From assembly GCA_036346225.1 (NCBI GenBank), contig JARFIW010001178.1:3166917-3230916 (forward strand): a stretch of 64,000 bases of DNA, in the 5' to 3' direction. Every line of letters starts with the position of its first letter. Position 1 is the first letter of the stretch. The notes below the pieces were generated by a model, which saw only the letters and a program-made list of their open reading frames with translations, did not search any database and was not told where the DNA came from. Source of the stretch: Platerodrilus igneus. Lineage: Eukaryota; Arthropoda; Insecta; Coleoptera; Lycidae. Below are positions 56,266-64,000 of the stretch, in pieces. A program made the position numbers and the translations under genes.

Positions 56266-56334
56266 CTGTGTGCAGTAGTCTAACCTAGGTCTGCCTTTTC
56301 TTCTCTTTTTTCCTATCTCTGCGTCTAATATATT

Positions 56335-57240
56335 TCGCACTATTCCCTCATGCCGTAGTATGTTATCATCCTATGTCTCGTATTTTTTATCATTTTCGAC
56401 ATATTTGTTTCTTCCCCTACCTTTTTTAGTACCTCTTCGTTCTTAACTTTGTCTGTCCATATCTTTATCATACATCTGTAGCACCACATTTCAAAGGCTT
56501 CTACCTTTTTCTTGTCCGCTTCTCCTACTGTCCAGGCTTCACAGCCATACAGTGGTGTGCTCCACACATATGTTTTAAGCAATCTTTTCTTTGTTTCTAT
56601 GTTTCTGGTCTTTGAGCACAGTAGTTGCTTTTTCTTGTTAAATGTAGCACGACCTTGTGCTAATCTTTGTTTTATATCATTTGTGCTTTTCCCATCTTGC
56701 GTTATTTGGCTTCCTAGGTAGCAGAAATCTTTAACCTCTTGTAAATTCGTGTTACATACTTGTATTCTTGTTTTTGATTTATTTTCCACACCTTTGCATA
56801 CTAGAACTTTAGTTTTGTTAATTTTCATACCGTATCTTTCGAACCGTTTCTATTTCATTAAAAGCAGCTTCTAACTCTTCCTTGCTAGACGCTAATACCA
56901 CTATATCATCTGCAAATCTAAGCATATCAATTTTTTGTCCCTGCATAGTAATTCCAAATGTCTTCCTGCATTTTACAGTATTCATTGCCTCTTCTATGTA
57001 CAAGTTAAAAATCAATGAAGATAGGGCACATCCCTGTCTCACCCCTTTCCTAATGTTTACTTCTCTACGTTCCTGCTGTGTACTATTCGTCTATCTTTAT
57101 AACTCACTCCAATCTTTTTGAGTATTTCAAACATTTTTTTCCATTTTACATTGTCGAATGCTTTTTCCAGATCTACAAACCCTATATACACGCTTTTTCC
57201 TTTTTCTTTTGTTTTCTCACTGACATACCAAATCTAAAAT
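56335..57240 (-). pseudogene. LINE reverse transcriptase C-terminal half, best copy of its family
   Basis: Minus-strand readings from 57240: GKSVYIGFVDLEKAFDNVKW (catalytic Asp), a frameshift, then MRQGCALSSLIFNLYIEEAM and the catalytic MLRFADDIVVLASSKEELEA (56818-57042). Another shift follows, then 56828-56340 with MKINKTKVLVCKG, VKDFCYLGSQITQDGKS, STPLYGCEAWTVGEADKKKV and FEMWCYRCMIKIWTDKV. This is the widespread endonuclease-reverse transcriptase type found in insects. Two frameshifts and a missing 5' half make it inactive. Confidence 0.85.
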
Positions 57241-58039
57241 TTTAAATGCATTAAAAATTATATTTATGTTTTTGAATGCGAAATAATATGGACACACTGT
57301 TAAACTTAAATGAAAATAAATTAAAATACTCAGCTAACTAATGACATTAACACTGGAACAAGATCACCCACTATTTTCCTTCTAGAGTTCTCAAATTTTC
57401 GTAGTAAATATTAATTTCTTAGCAAGCAGCTCTTACCTTAATTAGTATACCCAGTTTGTACTATCTAAGAAAAAACTGTCCCAAAAATTTGTTTACGATA
57501 TTCCGTAATAACGTACCAACTGTTGCAATAAGCATATAAAAACTCCTATTTACATGCTTTTCTGAACGAAAATGTTTCATCGTTTTGACTATTTTGTTAT
57601 ATAATTATTTTATCTAAAAAGCTGTCAAATTCCTAATGGCATTTACCAAAAGCTATTGCCATTTTGGTAACCAGATACCATAGAATCAACGATTAGTAAT
57701 TTCTACATTTTCTTTAAATCACTCGACTAACTGAATATGCTATTTGAAATTGATATAGATCTTTACTTGTCATACTTTTAATGCACAGGCTATAATATAT
57801 ATAAATCTCCTTGTATATGTATTTGCAAAAGTGATTTATGAATAATGTATTTGTAACTTGTCTCAAAGCATAAATATAAGATTGTAATAAAAGATCATTA
57901 CTGATGTATTAATATAAGCCAATTGCTATTATTTCTTACAAAATATTCATATTTTTTAAACTGGATGTGTACACTTTATCAAGCTAGATGTTATTTTGTG
58001 TTTTATAGTAATGTAATGTAATGTGGTCACTAACTAGTA
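57241..58039. other. Ars2 intron, nothing recognised
   Basis: AT-rich with no motif. Confidence 0.5.
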
Positions 58040-58420
58040 TTTGGTATGATACTACAGCAGCCTAGCCGTGTCTAGACCTATCGGCTCCGTTGTGCGAATC
58101 TAGATCTACCGACGTGCTCTGTGATAAGGGGAAACTAAGGTGAAGAAGGTATAAGGGCGCTGACAGTGGGCATGGCGAACGTTATACCAGGGTTATGGGT
58201 GTCGGCAATGAGCACGACACCGGGCGATGCTGAATGCCGGTTATGGGCACGGCAGTAGTTATAGCTGGCTTTGGACGTAGCGAGAGAAGAGAGTAGACGT
58301 CGTCTATGGGCACATCTATGGGTTCTGGACAACCACTATGGGTATGGTGCGGTAGCTACTAACTACATAACACTGGCTATGGGCACAGTAGTAAAAGAGT
58401 CTTTAACCTTTCAGAGCGAG
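58040..58420. repeat. GC-rich block with irregularly repeated tatggg-type motif
   Basis: tatggg followed by cac, tgt, ttc or tat recurs at about 58193, 58241, 58304, 58316, 58336 and 58377. The block is CpG-rich (cgatgc, ggacgtagcg, gacgtcgtc), against an AT-rich intron, and ends about 200 bp before an Ars2 exon. It could be a degenerate minisatellite or part of an unrecognised element. Confidence 0.5.
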
Positions 58421-58622
58421 TTGGCAAAGCAGACTGGTCTCTCTTGCAAAAGCGCACTGATTTATACTGCTGCTTGGCCTACTCGATTTGTGTATTTATT
58501 AACTGAAAAGCGGTATAAGTGCTTGAAATGTTACGTTGATGTCGGTAAATTGTCATTACAGTACCATAGTGTACATTTCCAAGAAAGTTTGTAATTTGAA
58601 TATTAATCATTTGTTTTTATAG

Positions 58623-58991
58623 AGCTAGAAAAAAGGGAACCAAAACCATTTGAAGAACAACCATTGGTGAAAGTTTCAAACTCTGAAGTAGGTCCACCTA
58701 AAGAAGATGGAGAGATAGAAAATGATGAACAAATCTCTAGTGACTATCTTCCCAAAAGAAATGTTGAGGAAGTTAAAAAAATTACAGACGAAAAAGATTA
58801 TGATGAAAAAGAGATTGTTGAACCAGAAGACAAATTAAATGCCAAAGAAAATCAAATTGAAGCCGAAAAAATGGAAATAAATGATGAACCTGCTACAAAT
58901 AAAGTGGATGAAAATGTTGATGATATTAAAGAACCAACACCAGATAGAGATGTAGATGAAGAGGTCAAGGAAACTAAGCCTAAGGACAAAG
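58623..58991 (+). CDS. Ars2: Ars2 exon (fourth in window), acidic linker
   Basis: The first two bases complete a Glu codon carried from the third exon. The exon then encodes a strongly acidic, Glu/Asp/Lys-rich linker (LEKREPKPFEEQP, EDGEIENDEQISSDYLP, DEKDYDEKEIVEPEDK, TPDRDVDEEVKETKPKDK), as found between the N-terminal domain and the RRM-like domain of Ars2 in other animals. Length is 369 nt. The donor gtatat leaves one base. The next intron is only 53 bp. The identification rests on frame continuity and position more than on conserved motifs. Confidence 0.9.
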
Positions 58992-59044
58992 GTATATTTT
59001 CTTGGAATAAATTTAAGATTGTTACAGTTGATGTCATTTTTTAG

Positions 59045-59345
59045 AAAGAAAACGAAAACGTTCTTACTCTGGAAGTAGCAGCAGTAGTAGCAGTAGTAGT
59101 TCATCAAGCAGTAATGAAAGTGAAGATGAAAAAGATGATGAAAAAGATGATGAAAAGGATAAAGAGATACAAGGTAAAAACTTAAAGGAAGAGGAAAGTA
59201 ATGTAAATGAAAGTGATAAGGTGGAAGTAGTTGAAGATGACATTAAACCTGAAAAGCCTCGTTCCTTACATAAAACAACTTCCATCTTTTTACGAAATCT
59301 ACCTCCCAGTGTAACTCGGCAAGAGGTTGAATCTATGTGTATAAG
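59045..59345 (+). CDS. Ars2: Ars2 exon (fifth in window), Ser/acidic stretch and start of RRM-like domain
   Basis: Begins [14 protein letters not shown] with a run of about twelve Ser, then acidic repeats ([17 protein letters not shown]). The conserved block [20 protein letters not shown] and [12 protein letters not shown] follows. It parallels human PRPLHKTCSLFMRNI...LCKR, the first strand and helix of the RRM-like domain. The acceptor tttttttag and donor gtaaac bound it. The last Arg codon is split AG|G across a 49-bp intron. Confidence 0.95.
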
Positions 59346-59394
59346 GTAAACTAACACTTATCATTTAAATATATTTTAATGGATTAAAGAATAG

Positions 59395-59716
59395 GTATGA
59401 TGGTTTTCTTCGTGTTGCACTAGCTGAACCACAACAAGAAAGACGTTGGATGCGTAGGGGGTGGGTAACATTTAGACGAGATGCTAATATAAAGGAGATT
59501 TGCTGGAACTTCAACAATGTTCGTTTAAAAGACTGTGAATTGGGTGCTATTGTCAATCGAGATTTAAGCAGACGAATTAGACCGGTTAATGGAATTATCA
59601 GTCATAAGCAGGTTGTACGATCAGATATTAGAATAGCCGCTAAAGTGGTTGTACATCTTGATAATAAAGCAGGACTCTGGATAACTGACGATGAATCTAC
59701 CGACAAATCTAAACAT
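59395..59716 (+). CDS. Ars2: Ars2 exon (sixth in window), RRM-like domain
   Basis: Encodes [20 protein letters not shown] then [58 protein letters not shown] and HLDNKAGLW. It is very close to the human segment YPGFMRVALSEPQ...[20 protein letters not shown]. This is the most conserved part of the protein seen here. It ends at ...STDKSKH with donor gtatgt on a codon boundary. The zinc finger and C-terminus are not in the window; the following intron contains a BEL element and continues past 64000. Confidence 0.97.
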
Positions 59717-59865
59717 GTATGTATTTACAAATTTTTGAAATTTCAAAATGTTTAAAAATCTATTGTAAATGGATGGCTACAGTAAAAAGTGTTCTGAAAG
59801 TTGATATTATCACATGCTAGCTTAATTGTTGTGTTACAGTTGTGTTACTTTTGCTACATGCACAT

Positions 59866-60238
59866 TGTTAATCAAAATGTTAATTTGCATTTACAATCAC
59901 ACAAAGGAAATGATAATTTAAAGGAATATATCACCTACCTTTCACTGGTTGTAGTGGTTGATTGTACTTGCACTGCTATCAGATAATTATGGACTGTATG
60001 TATAATGTTCACTAATTGTTGCTAATTACTGATGCTCGATGCACCGAACTAAATCACGAACCAAAGCCAAGCGAGAACGAAGATGAATAGTCGTCCACTC
60101 GTACATTACCAACCCTTTTATGTCGTTGCACTAAAGGTAGGGATAATGGAGGGTTTCTAGGTGGGAATAGTTTAAGGACTTAAATTAATTGTGATTGGCA
60201 TACTACACTACAACCAAAATACTTATAAAGCCTTAACA
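59866..60238 (-). repeat. Probable 3' LTR of the minus-strand BEL/Pao element
   Basis: On the minus strand it begins TGTTAAGGC right after a purine-rich tract (TTTTGGTGGGCGGTA), the usual BEL junction. It could end GATTAACA (59866) or AAATTAACA (59879), giving TG...CA ends with a TTAACA/TGTTAA inverted pair and 360-373 bp. The 5' LTR is beyond the window, so the end point is provisional. It starts 150 bp after the Ars2 exon. Confidence 0.6.
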
Positions 60239-60361
60239 TACCGCCCACCAAAATAAGTATTAGGAACTTATTTTCTAAGTGTGTCTAAACGAGCAAAAAA
60301 AAAAAAATATATATATATATATAATCGTAAATTTAAAAGTTAACTTACCCTAATATACTAA
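60239..60361. other. BEL polypurine tract and short A/AT-rich spacer
   Basis: Contains the purine tract next to the LTR and a poly(A)-(AT)n run at 60295-60323, probably a slipped simple repeat in the untranslated region of the element. Confidence 0.6.
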
Positions 60362-61250
60362 CTATAATACTAAGTTGCCTCTGAATGGGAGAGGGCACAA
60401 TTTTACCACGGGCCTTTTAAATAGTCCCTGGGATGTTGCCACGGTAGCCACACGACAAACATTGTCCTTTCCATAATGCAACGTATGTATACGTCCCATT
60501 TTCCACTGTAATGGAGACACTTGAGTATCTTTAATCAACACCAACGTTCCCACCATTAACGAATAATTAGCAGAAAACCATTTGGTTTTCTGTTGAAGTG
60601 TGTAGGTACTCCAAATGCCACCGTTTCCAAAATGATTGCTGAATACGTTGAACCAGTTGCCAACGATTTAAGGAAGATAGTTTCAGATCTAAGACATTAG
60701 GGTCGGGAATGACAGACACTGGTTCTACGTTCAGAAAATGACCAGGACTTAAGAATGAAAAATCAGTGGGATCGTTACTCATTGGACATAAAGGTCTGGA
60801 GTTTAAGATGGCTTCAATTTGAACTAGAATGGTGTTAAATTCTTCGTACGAGAGAATTTGTTCGCCTACCACCTTCTTGAGATGGGACTTTACAGATTTT
60901 ATCCCAGCTTCCCACATTCCCCAAAGTGAGGAGCCGACGGAGGATTAAAAACAAAGTGAATACCTTCCGTTTCAGATGACTGCTTCATATATTCGATTAG
61001 TTCCCGAGATGCTCCGATAAAATTTGTTCCACAGTCACTATGAATTTGCAAGCATTTACCTCTGCGTGCTACAAACCGCCGTAAAGCTGCAATAAAGGCT
61101 TCTTTAGATAGGTTTGATGCCAACTCCAGATGTATCGCTTTTGTACTAAGACAAACAAATAAACAAACATAAGCTTTCAATGATTTGGCACCTCTAATAC
61201 GATTCATGGTGATAGAAAAGGGTCCACCGTAGTCTACCCCAGTATGTAGA
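60362..61250 (-). pseudogene. BEL integrase core and C-terminal domain
   Basis: The core begins GVDYGGPFSIT (first Asp, about 61225) and continues in frame 61207-60899 (RGAKSLKAYVCLFVCLSTKA, LQIHSDCGTNFIGASRELI with the second Asp). It shifts frame by one base at about 60908, in a G run, and continues as MWEAGIKSVKSHLKKVV with the catalytic Glu (60567-60917), then LNSRPLCPMSNDPTDFSFLS, SFWKRWHLEYLHT. The post-integrase domain is at 60556-60362 (GTLVLIKDTQVSPLQWKMGR, RVATVATSQGLFKRPVVKLC). All three catalytic residues are present; a frameshift at the core and a break at 60560 are the visible lesions. Confidence 0.9.
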
Positions 61251-61817
61251 AACGCTTTACCGGCAGTAAGTCTAGCGGGGCAAGTCGCCCATAGGAGGGC
61301 ATAGCGAAATAGGTTTTTGACGAAAACATCGAATACAAGAGTTTAGGCACTGTTGAATAGCCCTTTTGCAGACAGAATCCAAAATTTTGTACTAACAAAA
61401 ATGAGTAGTTCTAAGTCCAGGGTGTAAATATTTCGTATGGCAATCTCGAATAATGAGCTCTGTCACCCGGTGTGACCGAGGAAGTAGCAATGGAAATTTT
61501 GTATCATAAGATACGTCTGCATTTCGCAACCGGCCGCCCACCCTTAACAACCCATCACTGTCAAGGAAAGGACTGAGAGGTCGAAGTTGTTTATTACTAA
61601 GTTTTCCTTTCGAATGATATCAATGTCCTGACTGAAAACTTGTTCTTGAACCCGTTTTATTAATAAATGAAGTGCATACTGTTCGGGGAGACCAATAATT
61701 GTTCTAAGTTTCGAATATCCAAATTTGCACGAACTTTCAAGTTACGAATGAACTGACAAATATATACCAGAATCCTGCATATTTTTCGCAAATCTGAAAA
61801 TTGATTTACCATCGAGT
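61251..61817 (-). pseudogene. BEL linker and zinc-binding region, degraded
   Basis: Lies between RNase H and integrase. No long frame remains; only scattered readings fit the finger region. It is included because position and flanks place it in the same pol gene. Confidence 0.55.
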
Positions 61818-62678
61818 CTACGAAATGATCTGCAACGTGTATATTAAGGGATAAAGTTCTTTTTCAATGTGCATCTGAGTGTGATCTGTAAGAGTTGGTT
61901 CCATATGAGCAGGCCAATTCTCTTTAGGTAATAGTAACCATGGTGGAGCCGTCCACCACAAAGGATGATTAACAAGCTCAGCAGCTAATAATCCTCTTGA
62001 TGCACAATCAGCAGGATTATCCTGTGATTTAATATGATGCCACGATGATGGAGCCACTCGTTCTTGGATATGCGAGACACGATTGCTAATAAAGGTCTTC
62101 CAATTATACGACGAAGATCGAATCCATGCTAATGCTACTGTGGAATCTGACCACGCAAATGTATCGTCCAATACTAAATTATCTCTATACGTATTTTGCA
62201 CATACTCGACCAAGTTCGACAACAACACTGCACCACACAATTCTAATCGAGGTAATGATATACGATTGGTTGGTGCGACCTTAGATTTGGCACAGACCAA
62301 TGATACTTGGATGTTCCCTTTCTCATCGACACAGCGGAGATAAACTGCTGCTGCATATCCAGCTTCCGATGCATCACAAAATGCATGAATTTGTACAGTT
62401 TGATGGTTATCGCAAAGAATCCGTCGAGGAATTTCAATTTTCAATAACTCGGGTAATTGTTGAAGATACAGATTCCATTTTAAAACAATTTGTTGGGGAG
62501 GAAGTTCATCCCAGCCAATTCCTAATATCCATACAGATTGAATCAAATGTTTTGCGAAGAAGACCAATGGTGATAATAACCCCAGAGGGTCAAAGATCCT
62601 TGCAATTTCCGAAACCATATTCCTTTTGGTACAAGGCCGATCAACGATATTAAGATTGTAAAACAACACATCACTCAA
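61818..62678 (-). pseudogene. BEL RT thumb, connection and RNase H
   Basis: Minus frame with RMVSEIARIFDPLGLLSPLV-like sequence (seen as NMVSEIARIFDPLGLLSPLV), SVWILGIGWDELPPQQIV, IHAFCDASEAGYAAAVYLRC (RNase H first Asp), KSKVAPTNRISLPRLELCGA (with Glu), DTFAWSDSTVALAWI (second Asp), and NPADCASRGL. Compare the same motifs in the + remnant at 2110. The frame is open for 286 codons. Confidence 0.9.
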
Positions 62679-63720
62679 TGGTTGCCATTGCAGTCCTAAA
62701 ATTTTTGAGAAGTATTGTTTACCTCTTCAAACAAAATGTTTGCTGATACCGAACGGAATCAGGTAAATGGCCAATGACACTTGGCACGTTGCTATTCCAC
62801 TTTCGCAACATAAAACCACCTGATTGGCAAATTTGGTTTAATTCATACACGAGTCGTTTGCCATCCTCTATCGAATCACACCCTGTAATCAAATCATCCA
62901 CGTACGTATCCGATGCTAAAATCTTGGAAGCAATAGGAAAACGTAACGATTGACTTTTGCAAGTTCTTGAATTACACGCATGGCTAAAATGGTGATGATG
63001 TGATGCCGTATGTAACAGTGTTTAGCTGATAATCGATAACAGACTCCGAGGACTTAAATCTCCAAACTATACGTTGATAGTCTCGATGGCTAGTAGAAAT
63101 AAGAATCTGTCTATACATTTGCTTAATGTCCGCAGTTAAAACTACAGAATGTAAACGAAAGTGTAATAACAACTCCATGATATCTTTTTGAAGAGGGGCC
63201 TGCGAGTAAATGATCATTTAAAGACCCTCCACTTTGAGCGCTGGCTGAAGCATCAAATACGACACGAAGTTTTGTAGTTGTACTGTCTGGTTTGAACACG
63301 GCGTGATGTGGTATGTAATATACCGGCGATAATGTAGACGATCGAGTTGAATCCGATACAATACGAGACATGTGACCACTATCGATATAATTCTGCATAA
63401 ATTCTCTGTACGAATTATACAGTTGAGGATTTATTTCAAACGGCTTTCTAGTGAAAGAAATCTTGAAGTGCTATTTCCCGAGAGCCAGCAAATAGCGGTT
63501 CAGGACCATTGAAAGGTAACAAAACAATAAAACGACCGGTGTCATCCTGCTTGTGAGTGTCCACAAAATGCCTTTCACAAATTTCCGCATGAGGAGATAA
63601 TTTGTTAGAATCTGGAATATTTTCCAGTTCCCAAAATCGAGTAATGTTAGCATCTTCTACAAGTGCAGCTAATGATATACGAGATGTAACAGAAGAAAGA
63701 ACCTTCCTGTTAATATCCAC
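62679..63720 (-). pseudogene. BEL reverse transcriptase
   Basis: Overlapping minus frames carry RFWELENIPDSNKLSPHAEI and ICERHFVDTHKQDDTGRF (63448-63720, linker), GHMSRIV, SPVYYIPHHAVFKPDS and TTKLRVVFDASASAQSGGSL (63123-63398), LTADIKQMYRQILI (catalytic Asp) and YQLNTVTYGITSSPF (62984-63217), and the catalytic YVDDLITGCDSIEDGKRL with QSGGFMLRKWNSN (62719-62905). Three or four frameshifts separate them. Catalytic residues are kept. Confidence 0.9.
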
Positions 63721-64000
63721 CCAAAGGTAGTGTGAATTGCCACGGGTTCTTCTAGTGACCCAATGCGAGTTGCGTTTAATAAAACACGCGCGAACAAATC
63801 TGCACCTAACAATAAATCGATATGGCTAGGTTTGTCGAAGTCCGAATCTGCTAAATCTAATCCAACTATGTGAGGCCAACTATTTGGTGAGATCCTTGAT
63901 GAAGGAAGGGTTCCACAAATGTCTGGTAAAACAAAACAATCAATACTGTACTCTGGAACAGTTTTACCTTGAGGACTAATTTTACACGATACTTGTCCAT
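63721..64000 (-). pseudogene. BEL aspartic protease (A17-type), continuing past the window edge
   Basis: The reading frame is open from the window edge: SCKISPQGKTVPEYSIDCFV, LPSSRISPNSWPHIVGLDLA, DSDFDKPSHIDLLLGADLFA and EEPVAIHTTFGWILTG. This is the segment C-terminal to the active site in BEL proteases. A frameshift near 63715 breaks the link to the RT linker. Gag and the 5' LTR are outside the window. Confidence 0.88.

Noticed and set aside
58664..59044. A stand-alone acidic protein gene
   Set aside because: It is an Ars2 exon: it has an acceptor at its start, a donor at 58992 and matching phases with the neighbouring exons; the last codons of the open frame lie in the 53-bp intron.
59450..59755. 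A separate ORF starting with MRRGWVTF
   Set aside because: It is the inside of an Ars2 exon, and the last 12 or so codons read into the intron beyond the donor at 59717.
1..64000. CRISPR array, bacterial operon or phage-like module
   Set aside because: No regular spaced repeats or prokaryotic gene organisation; the splice signals and element families are eukaryotic.

Overview
This is eukaryotic nuclear DNA, almost certainly from an insect. It is AT-rich, with GT-AG introns, (AT)n microsatellites and a dense mix of decayed transposable elements: BEL/Pao, copia, gypsy, several LINEs, hAT, piggyBac and Tc1/mariner-like elements, a tRNA-derived SINE and foldback elements. The species cannot be named from the sequence alone. 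Most protein-coding traces are transposon relics. The only host gene recognised is Ars2 (SRRT, the Serrate homologue) on the + strand. Six of its exons (22592-22777, 33361-33427, 42056-42221, 58623-58991, 59045-59345, 59395-59716) join in one consistent reading frame of about 470 codons. The start of the gene lies upstream of 22592 (possibly outside the window) and its 3' half lies beyond 64000.

Layout. 1-2109: no gene, but a tandem duplication and an imperfect hairpin. 2110-4610: BEL/Pao pol remnant with a possible LTR. 4618-13821: a copia element (A, +) interrupted by three insertions. These are a tRNA-type SINE in the protease active-site codons (5071-5366, 16-bp target duplication), a truncated second copia element (B, -, 5443-6597) and a nearly 4-kb LINE with an esterase-type ORF1 (7789-11748, 8-bp target duplication). 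A perfect 37-bp-arm palindrome lies in the 3' end of copia A. 14500-15642: Tc1-like transposase relic (-). 17068-18475: piggyBac relic (-). 18631-21835: hAT element of the TTF-zinc-finger/ZMYM1-like type, itself carrying a 667-bp insert bounded by 14-bp inverted repeats.

The three large Ars2 introns (10.6, 8.6 and 16.4 kb) are filled with transposons. Intron 1 of the window has a foldback element with hammerhead-like motifs, LINE fragments and a SINE-like unit. Intron 2 has an 864-bp foldback, a gypsy element with nearly intact gag-pol (-) and a LINE (-). Intron 3 has a gypsy integrase fragment, a long-TIR transposon with an HTH-plus-DDE transposase, LINE pieces, a gypsy-type gag, two BEL remnants, two identical 168-bp direct repeats, a second Tc1-like relic, and a cluster of LINE 3' ends with SINE-like units. 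The next two Ars2 introns are only 53 and 49 bp. Downstream of exon 6, the following intron holds a BEL/Pao element on the - strand (LTR about 59866-60238) that runs off the end of the window.

The genes do not form a pathway. The biology visible here is one conserved RNA-processing gene whose introns have expanded by repeated, often nested, transposition. No bacterial features, CRISPR array or stand-alone RNA gene was found.
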